Source: CAYLQA01 sp964385695 (GTDB taxonomy: Bacteria; Desulfobacterota; Desulfobulbia; Desulfobulbales; Desulfurivibrionaceae). Taken from it: DNA of 43,366 nt. Positions within the stretch are counted from its first letter, which is position 1. Each line of letters starts with the position of its first letter. The notes beneath the pieces are model-generated. The model ran no database searches and was not told the DNA's origin. It saw only the letters and a program-made list of their open reading frames with translations. The stretch is from contig CAYLQA010000032.1 in the NCBI GenBank assembly GCA_964385695.1, forward strand, positions 1 through 43,366, read 5' to 3'. Below, piece after piece: positions 7,021 to 14,635 of the stretch. Made by a program: the position numbers and the translations under genes.

Positions 7021-8961
7021 TCAGTCAGCCTTGCCGCCACTTTTGCCTTCGGCATTTTCTTTGGCAATGAGTGCGGCAAATTCGGCAATGGGCATGGGCG
7101 GCAGGTTCTTGCCATCCCGCAGGCGGACAGTTACCTCACCCGCCTCCATCTCTTTATCGCCGATAATCAACATGTAGGGCACTTTCTGCATCTGCGCTTC
7201 ACGAATCTTGTAATTGAGCTTCTCGTTACGGATGTCCTTATCCACCCGCACACCAGCCTTACGCAACTCGCGATATACCTTGTCGGCATAATCCAACTGG
7301 GCATCAGTAATATTCATGATCCGAGCCTGCTCCGGTGCCAGCCAGGTCGGAAAGGCCCCGGCGTAATGCTCAATGAGCACACCAAAGAAACGCTCAAGCG
7401 AGCCCATCAAGGCCCGATGGATCATAATGGGCTGATGCTCCTTGCCATCCTCACCAGTATAGGTGATCTCAAAGCGTTCCGGCAGGTTAAAATCCACCTG
7501 GATGGTAGAGCATTGCCAAGAGCGACCAAGCTGGTCCTTGATCTTGATATCGATCTTGGGGCCGTAGAATACACCCTCGCCCGGATCAAGCTCATAGTTC
7601 AGGCCCTTCTTTTCAAGGGCCATTTTCAAGGCATTGGTTGACTGCTCCCAGTGCTCATCGCTGCCTACGTACTTCTCCGGCCGGGTGGAGAGATAGACGT
7701 CATACTGGTCAAACCCGAAGGTCTGCAAAATGTGCAGATTCAGATCGAGGATGTTAAAGATCTCCTCTTCCAGATGATCGGGCCGACAAAAGATGTGGGC
7801 ATCGTCCTGGGTAAAGCCGCGCACCCGCATGAGGCCATGCAGAGCACCGGTCTTTTCGTATCTATATACCGTACCAAGCTCACACCAACGCAGAGGAAAC
7901 TCACGGTAGCTCCGCTTTTTGGTTTTATAAATGCCGATGTGAAACGGGCAGTTCATCGGCTTGAGCTGGTAGCTCACATCCTCAATATCAATTGAGGAGA
8001 ACATATTCTCGCCATAAAAATCGAGGTGACCACTGGTCTTCCACATGTCGCGCTTGGCAATATGCGGGGTAAAGAGCAATTCGTAACCGTTCTCGTAGTG
8101 CTCACTTCTCCAGTGATCTTCGATGATATTACGCAACAGCGCGCCCTTGGGCTGCCAGAGAATGAGGCCGGGGCCAACCTGTTCTTGAATGGAGAACAGG
8201 TCAAGCTGCTTGCCCAATTTGCGATGGTCGCGTTTTTTTGCCTCCTCAATCTGGTTGAGGTAGGCCTTGAGTTCTTTCTTATCGAAAAATGCTGTGCCGT
8301 AGATGCGCTGCAGCATTTGCTTATTCTCATCGCCACGCCAATAGGCGCCTGCCAGTTTGACAAGTTTAAACGACTTCAGCCAACTGCTGTCCGGCAGATG
8401 GGGCCCACGACAGAGATCGACAAAACCGCCCTGTTCGTAGATGGATACTGTCTCGTCCTCGATCTCATCCAAGAGCTCAAGCTTATAACTCTGACCACTT
8501 GCCTTAAAAAGATCAGCCGCCTCGGCCACTGACATGATCTTGCGAGCAAAAGGGACCCGAGCCGCAACGATCTCGCCCATTTTGGCCTCGATCTTTTCAA
8601 AATCATCGGGGCTGAATGCTTCGCTGCGATCAAAATCATAATAAAAGCCGTCCGCCGTGGAGGGGCCGATGGCAACCTTGACATCCTTGCCAAACAAAGC
8701 CAAAACGGCCTCGGCCATGATATGGGCCGCACTGTGGCGCAGGATATCCAAGCCCTCAGGGCTATTCATGGTGATCGGCTCAAACTCGCCACCCTCAGTC
8801 AGCTCGGAGGAGAGATCAAGCAGGATGCCATTAACGCGGGCGGCAATAGTCTTCTTGCGCGCTTTATTGGAAACCAGCTCTTTTAAGGCCTCACCAATGG
8901 TAACACCGGTCTTCACGGTCTTGGTCTCACCATCGGGTATGGTTAAAGCAATGTCTGCCAT
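7021..8961 (-). CDS. thrS: Threonine-tRNA ligase
   Basis: 646 residues, standard length. The N-terminal TGS domain (about 1-63) is followed by the editing (SAD) domain with its HxxxH metal motif (RHSAAHIMAEAV), the class II catalytic core (motif 2 LRWCELGTVYRYEKTGALHGLMRVRGFTQDDAH; zinc ligands C, H, H as in GMxMNCPFH), and the C-terminal anticodon domain (PTWLAPEQARIMNI ... IIGDKEMEAGEVTVRLRDG). It charges tRNA-Thr and deacylates Ser-tRNA-Thr. The ATG lies 136 nt downstream of the tRNA-Val gene on the same strand; the ribosome site is weak (AGG, about 12 nt away), which fits translational control as known for thrS in enterobacteria. Confidence 0.96.
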   Translation of the reverse strand: MADIALTIPDGETKTVKTGVTIGEALKELVSNKARKKTIAARVNGILLDLSSELTEGGEFEPITMNSPEGLDILRHSAAHIMAEAVLALFGKDVKVAIGPSTADGFYYDFDRSEAFSPDDFEKIEAKMGEIVAARVPFARKIMSVAEAADLFKASGQSYKLELLDEIEDETVSIYEQGGFVDLCRGPHLPDSSWLKSFKLVKLAGAYWRGDENKQMLQRIYGTAFFDKKELKAYLNQIEEAKKRDHRKLGKQLDLFSIQEQVGPGLILWQPKGALLRNIIEDHWRSEHYENGYELLFTPHIAKRDMWKTSGHLDFYGENMFSSIDIEDVSYQLKPMNCPFHIGIYKTKKRSYREFPLRWCELGTVYRYEKTGALHGLMRVRGFTQDDAHIFCRPDHLEEEIFNILDLNLHILQTFGFDQYDVYLSTRPEKYVGSDEHWEQSTNALKMALEKKGLNYELDPGEGVFYGPKIDIKIKDQLGRSWQCSTIQVDFNLPERFEITYTGEDGKEHQPIMIHRALMGSLERFFGVLIEHYAGAFPTWLAPEQARIMNITDAQLDYADKVYRELRKAGVRVDKDIRNEKLNYKIREAQMQKVPYMLIIGDKEMEAGEVTVRLRDGKNLPPMPIAEFAALIAKENAEGKSGGKAD

Positions 8962-9097
8962 GGTTTATAGCGAACCTGAATCTTTATTCTCAAAATAAAA
9001 ACAAGCACACTGACCGAGGCCAATCTGCCTGAACAATGAAGCTCCGCCAAGGATGTCCTTGCGAAGCCCCCAATATACCAAAGCCTGCTTTCTTATT
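8962..9097 (-). promoter_or_regulatory. thrS leader between tRNA-Val and thrS
   Basis: 136 nt on the minus strand. It contains a GC-rich imperfect hairpin (GCTTCGC-AAGGA ... TCCTT-GGCGGAGC) about 60 nt before the thrS start and an AT-rich stretch next to the start. No T-box signature is seen. It could be processed out of a tRNA-thrS transcript or carry its own promoter. Confidence 0.35.
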
Positions 9098-9174
9098 TGG
9101 TAGGCGCGGGCGGATTCGAACCGCCGACCTCTTGCGTGTCGGGCAAGCGCTCTAACCAACTGAGCTACGCGCCT
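9098..9174 (-). tRNA. tRNA-Val (anticodon GAC)
   Basis: A 77-nt cloverleaf with a perfect acceptor stem AGGCGCG/CGCGCCT, D arm GCTC/GAGC, anticodon stem CTTGC with loop CCGACAC (anticodon GAC), T loop TTCGAAT and encoded CCA. It points toward thrS, so the two may be cotranscribed. Confidence 0.95.
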
Positions 9175-9302
9175 GTAAAAAATAAAAAAAGCCGTCCGGC
9201 TCAAACTTCCTTTTTGTTACTGCACTAAACGGCAACCAAATACCAGCAAAAACGTTGTCTGTCAAGGATAATTAGTCAAAAACCACCTCACAAAAAATCC
9301 CC

Positions 9303-9411
9303 AAAAAGGTCACAAAGTGCTGCAGATTCGTGCAAGCGCGACTGGACGCTATAGTAAAGCTATGCGGCCTAGCGCGATCGCGCGAAGATGCGGTGCTCTG
9401 TGACCTTTTTT
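9303..9411. repeat. ~109-bp imperfect palindromic element (family P, copy A)
   Basis: The outer arms AAAAAGGTCACA and TGTGACCTTTTT pair perfectly, and pairing continues with bulges through almost the whole element (GCTGCA..TTCGTGC / GCGCGAA..TGCGGTGC) to a central CTATAG/CTATGC region. The right arm overlaps the recR stop codon, and on the minus strand the element ends in a T run, so it can serve as the recR terminator. Related palindromes are at 12459-12562 and 35021-35128. Confidence 0.65.
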
Positions 9412-10015
9412 ATGTCATATCCTTGCGGGATTCGATGGCCCTGCACAGGGTATGCGCATCGGCGTATTTTATATCCATGCCCATGGGGATGCCGCAGGCC
9501 AACCTGCTTACTGTGGCCTTGGTGGATTCTTGCAGCAATTTTATCAGATACGCTGCCGTGGCCTCACCGGGCACGGTGGAGCTTGTGGCAACCAGCACCT
9601 CCCGCACATTATGCTTGCGCACCCTGGCCACCAGAGCCTCGGCCTTAATCTCGTCCGGTCCGATGCCGTCCATGGGGGAAAGCACCCCGTGCAGGATATG
9701 ATACTGCCCTTTAAAGCCGCCTGTTTTTTCGATGGCCATGAGATCGCCGGGCTCCTCAACCACGCAAATCAGCTGCGGATCACGCTCATGATTCCGGCAA
9801 ATCACGCAAGGGTCGTCTTCGGAAAAGGCAAAGCAGTTGCTGCACAGCCGGATAGAACCATGCAACTCGGCAAGGTCCCTGGCAAGGCTCTGCGCCTCTG
9901 TAGCCGGCCGACGCATGATATGCAAGGCCAGGCGGGTTGCTGTTTTTTTCCCGATACCCGGCAGCCGGTTCAAATCGGCTATCAGTCGGGTCAATGCTTG
10001 GGGGACTACTTCCAT
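9410..10015 (-). CDS. recR: Recombination protein RecR
   Basis: 201 residues, typical length. N-terminal helix-hairpin-helix (LIADLNRLPGIGKKTATRLALHIM), a four-cysteine zinc finger (CSNCFAFSEDDPCVIC), then a Toprim domain (LICVVEEPGDLMAIEKTGGFKGQYHILHG) and a C-terminal Walker-B-like segment (VSRLACGIPMGMDIKYADAHTL). With RecO and RecF it loads RecA onto SSB-coated gaps. The ATG giving MEVVPQALTRLI is chosen because it matches the family N-terminus; an upstream in-frame TTG adds eight residues lying in the repeat DNA. No ribosome site is evident. It is third in the dnaX-ybaB-recR set. Confidence 0.95.
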   Translation of the reverse strand: MEVVPQALTRLIADLNRLPGIGKKTATRLALHIMRRPATEAQSLARDLAELHGSIRLCSNCFAFSEDDPCVICRNHERDPQLICVVEEPGDLMAIEKTGGFKGQYHILHGVLSPMDGIGPDEIKAEALVARVRKHNVREVLVATSSTVPGEATAAYLIKLLQESTKATVSRLACGIPMGMDIKYADAHTLCRAIESRKDMT

Positions 10016-10025
10016 AGTTAATACA

Positions 10026-10107
10026 GTGACAAGCGACAAGTAACGAGTGACAAGTAAAAGATATCTTTCACCAACAACTTGTCACTATTTACTCGTTACT
10101 CGTTACT
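10026..10107. repeat. Degenerate GTGACAAGTAACGAG-type repeats between ybaB and recR
   Basis: A left block AGTGACAAGCGACAAGTAACGAGTGACAAGT-like (10026-10055) is mirrored by a right block CTTGTCACTATTTACTCGTTACTCGTTACT-like (10079-10107). Together they could fold into one long hairpin in the recR 5' leader. The same word occurs again at 13540-13567. It looks like a low-complexity interspersed repeat rather than coding DNA. Confidence 0.55.
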
Positions 10108-10112
10108 CCTCA

Positions 10113-10421
10113 TTAAAACATTCCCGGAATATTCATGCCCCCGGTGATCTTGCCCATCTCGCCCTGGATCATCTCCTGGGCTTTTTTCATGGCCTCATTT
10201 ACCGCGGCAAGAACCAAATCCTGCAACATGGCAGGATCGTTGGGATCGATCACATCCTTCTCAATGGTCAGGTTGATCAACTCATGTTTGCCGTTGACCG
10301 TTGCAGAAACCATACCGCCACCCACCGTTGCGCTGACCTCCTTAGTAGCCAGCTCTCCCTGCATCTTGGCCATTTTCTGCTGAAAATCCTGGGCCTGCTT
10401 CATGATCTGATTCATATCCAT
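10113..10421 (-). CDS. ybaB: YbaB/EbfC nucleoid-associated protein
   Basis: 102 residues, family length. The pattern MNQIMKQAQDFQQKMAKMQGELATKEVSATVGGGMVSATVNGKHELINLTI ... DLVLAAVNEAMKKAQEMIQGEMGKITGG is typical, with helical ends around a central beta sheet forming a tweezer-like DNA-binding dimer. The C-terminus is short and rich in Gly and Met. The ribosome site GGAG is well placed. It is located between dnaX and recR as in most bacteria. Confidence 0.94.
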   Translation of the reverse strand: MDMNQIMKQAQDFQQKMAKMQGELATKEVSATVGGGMVSATVNGKHELINLTIEKDVIDPNDPAMLQDLVLAAVNEAMKKAQEMIQGEMGKITGGMNIPGMF

Positions 10422-10439
10422 TTTATCGCTCCGCTTTAA

Positions 10440-10520
10440 TGCATAATGAAAAATGAAGAGTGAAAACCGAATACAAACTGTTTCTCAATTCTTCACTCTT
10501 AATTTTTAATTCTCAATTCT
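10440..10520. repeat. Low-complexity inverted repeats between dnaX and ybaB
   Basis: AAAAATGAAGAGTGAAAA (around 10448-10465) is mirrored by TTCTTCACTCTTAATTTTTAATTCTCAATTCTC (10488-10520). These match a loose motif of short AT-rich units (TGAAGAGTGA / TCTCAATTCT) found between genes. The right part ends just at the dnaX stop region, so it may act as a weak terminator or mRNA spacer. Confidence 0.45.
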
Positions 10521-10524
10521 CGCC

Positions 10525-12294
10525 TCAGCGGCTTCTGGGGCCGGTCCGAATACTATCCACCCGTGCGCTGAAAATCTCCGTGGCCACCTGAACCAGAGGA
10601 TCATTGGCCAGAGCGCGCCGCTCATCCAGCGGGCTCTCCCCATCCTCTTCATCCCCGCCCTCGGTCGCATTGCCCCGCACGTTAAGGACAACCTTGAAGT
10701 CATGCTGGAAAAAATCCTGGGCAAACTCAGTGAGGAGCTTGTGATTGTCTTGATCCTGCAAGACCTTGCAGTCGGACAAATCATCAAAACGCAAGACCAG
10801 CTCCATGCCCTCTTCCCGGGCCGAAGAGCATAAGCGCAGCACATGGGACATCCACGGCTTGCGATCCTTGACGTAGGAGATGAATCCATCCCAATTTTTG
10901 CGCACCTCACGACTCGCCACGGCCGGGGTTACGACAACGGGCTCGGGCTCAAGTTCTGGTTCCGGTTCGGATAATGCGGGAGCAGGAGGTTCTTCTGGGA
11001 TGGAATACTCGACCGGCTCAGGGGTTGCGGCTGACTCTACCGTTTTTTTTTCCGCTGGCACTTCCGGAGTGACTGCCGGAGGTGACTGCGGAGTGGGCAG
11101 AGGCTGAGCGGGTGCCGGTACTGCAACAGGAGCGGCAAGCTCTTCCGGCACAACCCCTGCCAGGAGTTGATCGACCTTACCAAGCAAAGAGGTCATCGGC
11201 ACCAGCTCGCCTGCCTGGCTGGCCCGCATAAAGGCCATTTCCAGAACCATACGAGGACGAGCGGCATACTGCATCTCCCCCACGCCCTTCATGAGCAGGT
11301 GAAAAAATTGATACAGGCTCTCCTGGCTTGTTCCGTCGGCAATCTCTTTAAGTGTGACCAACTCTTGATCCGATACATCGAGCAGGGTACCGGGCTCTTT
11401 CGCGGTTTTGACGATGAGCAGGGAGCGGAAATAGGTAAGCAGATCGTGGGCAAAGCGTTTCAGGTCAATACCCACGCTATAGGCCTTATCAAAGATGTCA
11501 AGACAGCCGGCCAGATCCCCGGCCAACAAGGCTCGGGCCAGGTTCTCAAAAACCGAGCGATCCACCAGGCCCAAGACCTGGACCACATCCTCGTCGCTGA
11601 TGGTCTCCCCACCAAAGGAGAAAATCTGATCAAGCAGGCTGAGGCCATCGCGCACACTGCCCTCGGCCTCCCGGGCGATCATGCTCAAGGCGCGCTCAGA
11701 GATATTGACTTCCTCCTGCGCTGCGATCTTGGCAAAAAACGCGTTGAGTTCATTAAAGGCGACCCTTTTCAACTCATAACGCTGGCAGCGGGAGAGGATG
11801 GTAATGGGTATTTTATGCAACTCGGTGGTGGCAAACATGAAATAGACATGGGCAGGCGGTTCCTCCAGGGTCTTCAACAGGGCGTTGAAGGCCTCGGTGG
11901 TCAACATGTGCACCTCATCTATAATAATGATCTTGTACTTGCTCTTGGTGGGGAAAAAACGGATGTTTTCCTTGAGCTCACGGATCTCCTGGATGCCACG
12001 GTTGGAAGCGCCGTCGATCTCGGTCAGGTCAATGGCGGAACCTGCCATAATCTCCTTGCAGGAGTCGCACTCGTTGCAGGGAACCTCCGGCTCGCCCTGC
12101 TGGCAATTAAGGGCCTTGGCCATGAGACGGGCCAAGGTGGTCTTCCCCACTCCACGCACACCGGAAAAGAGCATGGCATGGGCGACCCGATTACGCTTCA
12201 GCGCATTCTGCAGGGTACGAACAACAGCCTGTTGCCCGGCCACATCAGCAAATGCCTGCGGCCGCCATTTTCTGGCCAAAACCAGGTACGACAT
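10525..12294 (-). CDS. dnaX: DNA polymerase III clamp-loader subunits tau/gamma
   Basis: 589 residues. AAA+ clamp-loader module: Walker A GVRGVGKTTLARL (about 45-57), a zinc module with four Cys (CQQGEPEVPCNECDSC, about 64-79), Walker B IIIIDEVHML, the sensor/arginine-finger motif LSRCQRYELKR. The collar domain III ends near residue 375, a Pro/Glu-rich linker spans about 385-460, and a tau-specific C-terminal region follows (about 465-589). A run of nine A at 11043-11051 encodes part of EKKT at residues 414-417. Slippage by one base either way gives a stop within a few codons, producing a gamma-sized protein of about 417-426 residues. SD GGAG is present. Confidence 0.95.
   Translation of the reverse strand: MSYLVLARKWRPQAFADVAGQQAVVRTLQNALKRNRVAHAMLFSGVRGVGKTTLARLMAKALNCQQGEPEVPCNECDSCKEIMAGSAIDLTEIDGASNRGIQEIRELKENIRFFPTKSKYKIIIIDEVHMLTTEAFNALLKTLEEPPAHVYFMFATTELHKIPITILSRCQRYELKRVAFNELNAFFAKIAAQEEVNISERALSMIAREAEGSVRDGLSLLDQIFSFGGETISDEDVVQVLGLVDRSVFENLARALLAGDLAGCLDIFDKAYSVGIDLKRFAHDLLTYFRSLLIVKTAKEPGTLLDVSDQELVTLKEIADGTSQESLYQFFHLLMKGVGEMQYAARPRMVLEMAFMRASQAGELVPMTSLLGKVDQLLAGVVPEELAAPVAVPAPAQPLPTPQSPPAVTPEVPAEKKTVESAATPEPVEYSIPEEPPAPALSEPEPELEPEPVVVTPAVASREVRKNWDGFISYVKDRKPWMSHVLRLCSSAREEGMELVLRFDDLSDCKVLQDQDNHKLLTEFAQDFFQHDFKVVLNVRGNATEGGDEEDGESPLDERRALANDPLVQVATEIFSARVDSIRTGPRSR
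11043..11051 (-). promoter_or_regulatory. A9 slippery run in dnaX
   Basis: The coding strand reads GCG GAA AAA AAA ACG. Loss of one A gives EKKR-stop (TAG); gain of one A gives a 9-residue tail ending at TGA. Thermus thermophilus dnaX is known to make gamma by transcriptional slippage on a nine-A run, so the same could occur here. The position, just after domain III in the linker, is where a gamma end would be expected. Confidence 0.6.
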
Positions 12295-12458
12295 AGGAAA
12301 ATAACTCCAAACAATTAGAGATCAACGGGGATGAAACCGATGCTATGAAACTACCCTCTGAGGGTATGGAAATGCAAGCCTAAAAAAGGGAATCTATCAG
12401 AGAAAACGGGAGAAGCGCAGCGACCTCCCGCGTCAGGCAATATTCGTCGCCAAAAGGC

Positions 12459-12562
12459 AAACGGGCACAGGATGCGGCAGATGCAAGGCAGAGGACAATT
12501 CGCCATACATCAGTATGCGAACTGTCCGATAACGCCGCAGATGCCGTACCCTGTGCCCGTTT
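12459..12562. repeat. ~104-bp imperfect palindromic element (family P, copy B)
   Basis: AAACGGGCACAGG and CCTGTGCCCGTTT are perfect outer arms; inner pairing includes GCGGCAGATGC/GCCGCAGATGC-like segments and CGCCATAC/GTATGCG near the centre. It lies between the SRP RNA and dnaX, so it forms part of the dnaX leader or the end of the SRP transcript. Size, architecture and inner words resemble copies at 9303-9411 and 35021-35128. Confidence 0.55.
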
Positions 12563-12572
12563 ATAAAAAAGA

Positions 12573-12674
12573 GATAGCCAGGCACCCCTGCGGCACACAA
12601 TACTACTCACTACCGCTGCTTCCTCCCGGACCTGACGGAGTTCGCGAGGTACTGTTGCGCAGGACCCGGCTATC
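12573..12674 (-). ncRNA. ffs: Signal recognition particle RNA (4.5S type)
   Basis: About 102 nt on the minus strand, with ends GATAGCC and GGCTATC that pair. The universally conserved apical domain GTCAGGTCCGGGAGGAAGCAGC is present, containing the GGAGCAGC-like symmetric and asymmetric loops that bind Ffh. It is the short, Alu-less bacterial form. It lies upstream of dnaX and next to tRNA-Ser, a frequent arrangement. Confidence 0.95.
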
Positions 12675-12691
12675 AAACCGTAAAAAATATA

Positions 12692-12777
12692 TGGCGGAGA
12701 AGGTGGGATTCGAACCCACGGTACTCTCGTACACACGCGTTCCAGGCGTGCACCTTAAGCCACTCGGTCACCTCTCC
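12692..12777 (-). tRNA. tRNA-Ser (anticodon GGA)
   Basis: 86 nt with the long variable arm of class II tRNAs. Acceptor GGAGAGG/CTTCTCC, anticodon stem CACGC/GCGTG with loop CTGGAAC (anticodon GGA), T loop TTCGAAT, discriminator G and encoded CCA. It points toward the SRP RNA 17 nt away, so both may be cut from one transcript. Confidence 0.95.
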
Positions 12778-12783
12778 GTTTTT

Positions 12784-12896
12784 TTGAAATTCTCCGCGGC
12801 AAGCCCCGGAGAACATCGGTATGTAAAGAAATTTTCTTTATAACATTCGCTCACTACTCCGCTGTATACAGCGGAATGCGTTTCGCTTTGCATGTT
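12784..12896 (-). repeat. Two-hairpin intergenic repeat (family H, copy 1)
   Basis: On the minus strand it begins AACATGCAAAGCGAAACG, followed by hairpin 1 (ATTCCGCTGTATACAGCGGA), then AGTGAGCGAATGTTATAAAG, CTTTACATACCGA, and hairpin 2 (TTCTCCGGGGCTTGCCGCGGAGAA). The start AACATGC and the inner GCGAATGTT are partial inverse copies. A second, longer copy with the same framework lies at 29673-29875. No coding frame is seen. Confidence 0.7.
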
Positions 12897-12979
12897 ATAA
12901 AAGAACTGGTACATCGACAAACAATCGGGCAATGTACAATGGATACGACAAATTTTAAAGAACAAAATTTCGGAAGGAC

Positions 12980-13447
12980 TTATCCACTGTTGCCAGCCCT
13001 TCGGGCCTTAAAGAACTCGCGCAACACGATTGCGCTCTCCTCGGCTAAAAGACCGCGTTCAACCACGAGCTGATGATTGAGGCGCTGATCTTGGCCGACC
13101 TGAAACAGGGAGTCTATAGCTCCTGTTTTGGGATCGGTCGCCCCATACACCAACCGACCCACCCTGGCATGGACCATGGCACCGGCACACATCACGCAGG
13201 GCTCAAGGGTCACATAGAGTGTGGTACCGGTTAAGCGGTAGTTGCCCAACAAAAGCCCAGCCTCTCTGAGCACCAGCATCTCGGCATGACCGCTGGGATC
13301 GCACAACTCGATACTGCGATTGCCGTTCTTTGCCAGGACATGGCCCGCCTCATCGATCAGCACGGCGCCGATGGGCACCTCGCCCCGTTCGGCAGCTCCG
13401 CGAGCCTCATCTAAGGCAAGCCTCATGTAATGTTGTGCTGTGTCCAC
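12980..13447 (-). CDS. tadA: tRNA-specific adenosine deaminase TadA
   Basis: About 155 residues. It is a cytidine/deoxycytidylate deaminase fold with the zinc and catalytic motifs HAE (SGHAEMLVLREA) and PCVMCAGA (TLEPCVMCAGAMVHARVGRLVYGA). It converts A34 to inosine in tRNA-Arg(ACG). The start is uncertain: GTG giving (M)DTAQHYMRLALDEAR is chosen because family members begin a few residues before MRxAL; a TTG two codons upstream and the internal ATG are alternatives, and none has a good ribosome site. The gene precedes tRNA-Ser and the SRP RNA. Confidence 0.93.
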   Translation of the reverse strand: MDTAQHYMRLALDEARGAAERGEVPIGAVLIDEAGHVLAKNGNRSIELCDPSGHAEMLVLREAGLLLGNYRLTGTTLYVTLEPCVMCAGAMVHARVGRLVYGATDPKTGAIDSLFQVGQDQRLNHQLVVERGLLAEESAIVLREFFKARRAGNSG

Positions 13448-13539
13448 TGGCAAAGAGTTGGGTTATATAGCAAAGAGTTATGAAAGATGCAAGACGTTAG
13501 TGTTGCGAGTGACGAGACTTATTTTGCTCTTTATAACCT

Positions 13540-13567
13540 GTCACTATTTACTCGTTACTTGTCACTG
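13540..13567. repeat. Third copy of the TGTCACTATTTACTCGTTAC-type repeat
   Basis: The sequence CTGTCACTATTTACTCGTTACTTGTCACTG matches the right block of the recR-ybaB repeat at 10079-10107 over about 25 nt. Here it lies at the 3' end of the thioredoxin-reductase-like gene and overlaps its last codons (GSDK-stop), so the repeat has contributed coding sequence. Confidence 0.55.
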
Positions 13568-14475
13568 CCTTCTCTTTTTTTTCTGTTTACGTAGTTTGCC
13601 GCTTCCCAACCTGCCACACAACCTTCGCCAACGGCCTTGGCCATCTGCCAGGGCGGGCCTGCAATATCACCTGCCGCATAGATACCGACAACGTTGGTTT
13701 CCTGCTTCTTGTTGGTTTCGATATAGGAAAACGTCTCGCTATCCAGCATGACACCGATGGTGGTGGCCAGTTCCATGGCCCCTTTGGCGCCGAGTTCGAC
13801 AAAGACCCCTTCCACATCAAGGCTCTCCTCGGTGTCGAGCAAAAGGCCGCTGACAGCATTCTCGCCAAGAATCTCTTCGGCCCAGGCACCGCTGTGCATG
13901 GTCACCGTGCTGGCATCAAGCTTTGCGGCCAATTCCTTGTTGACCTTCATATCCTTACAGACCAGGTGCACCTCTGAGGCATACTTGGTCAGGGTTAAGG
14001 CGCCATCCACCGCCGCGGACTCGTTGCCCACCACAGCCACCTTGGCTCCGCGGTAAAAGTTGGCATCGCAATCCACGCAGTAGCTCACCCCCTTACCGGT
14101 GAGTTCCTTTTCGCCCTTGACCTTGAGTTTCTTTCGGGAGGTCCCGGTGGCAATGATCAAAGACTTGGTCAACACCTCGCGTCCGCTCTCCGCCTTGACC
14201 GTAAAACTATCATCCTGCTGCTCGATATGAAGCACATCCTCGGCCCAGACCTCGGCACCGAAACGCGTTGCCTGATCCAGGGCCACCTGCATCATATCCG
14301 CGCCATCGGCCACGCCTGGAACACAGAGATAGTTCTCCACATGGGCCTTATAAATCGCCGATTTCTCCAATTTGCCCAGCACCAACACAGATACCTTTTT
14401 CCGTACCGCATGTACGGCCGCCTGTAAGCCGGCAGGGCCTGCGCCAATGATTACCACATCTATATTGTCAGCCAT
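13555..14475 (-). CDS. Thioredoxin-reductase-like FAD/NAD(P)-disulfide oxidoreductase
   Basis: 306 residues, the length of a low-molecular-weight TrxB. FAD-binding GxGxxG (IIGAGPAGLQAAVHA, 9-23), redox-active C133-x-x-C136-D (SYCVDCDANFY) in place of the usual CATCDG, an NADPH-domain GNESAAVDGALTL, and a C-terminal FAD motif (VGIYAAGDIAGPPWQMAKAVGEGCVAGWEAANYV). The second Rossmann motif has GNESAA rather than GGGxSA, a possible cofactor-specificity change. A good ribosome site AAGGAGA is present. It is transcribed divergently from the helicase operon, which encodes a thioredoxin-fold protein; that protein could be a partner, but this is inference. Confidence 0.85.
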   Translation of the reverse strand: MADNIDVVIIGAGPAGLQAAVHAVRKKVSVLVLGKLEKSAIYKAHVENYLCVPGVADGADMMQVALDQATRFGAEVWAEDVLHIEQQDDSFTVKAESGREVLTKSLIIATGTSRKKLKVKGEKELTGKGVSYCVDCDANFYRGAKVAVVGNESAAVDGALTLTKYASEVHLVCKDMKVNKELAAKLDASTVTMHSGAWAEEILGENAVSGLLLDTEESLDVEGVFVELGAKGAMELATTIGVMLDSETFSYIETNKKQETNVVGIYAAGDIAGPPWQMAKAVGEGCVAGWEAANYVNRKKREGSDK

Positions 14476-14635
14476 TGTAGGGGTCTCCTTTTTTCGATCT
14501 TCTCAGAAAGGGGCAAGTATAGCTGATTTTGTTTTGAGGACCAAATGGTTTCCTGACCACGCAAACAATATCTTTATGGACAGATCCCGGTAAATTCTAT
14601 AGATTTCCCTGTATCCAATTTATTAAGAGAACTCT
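14476..14635. promoter_or_regulatory. Divergent promoter region
   Basis: 160 nt between the minus-strand reductase gene and the plus-strand PHP-UvrD operon. It is AT-rich near the plus-strand side and must hold promoters for both directions. No clear operator palindrome stands out. Confidence 0.35.

Noticed and set aside
6969..7115. In-frame upstream extension of infC to an ATG inside thrS
   Set aside because: It would add 49 residues absent from IF-3 proteins and would overlap thrS by about 95 nt; the AUC start has the ribosome site.
8962..9097. T-box riboswitch before thrS
   Set aside because: No T-box sequence (TGGNACCGCG-like) and no terminator/antiterminator pair is visible.
11167..12318. 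383-codon frame antisense to dnaX
   Set aside because: Arises from codon bias on the opposite strand; dnaX is fully supported by motifs.
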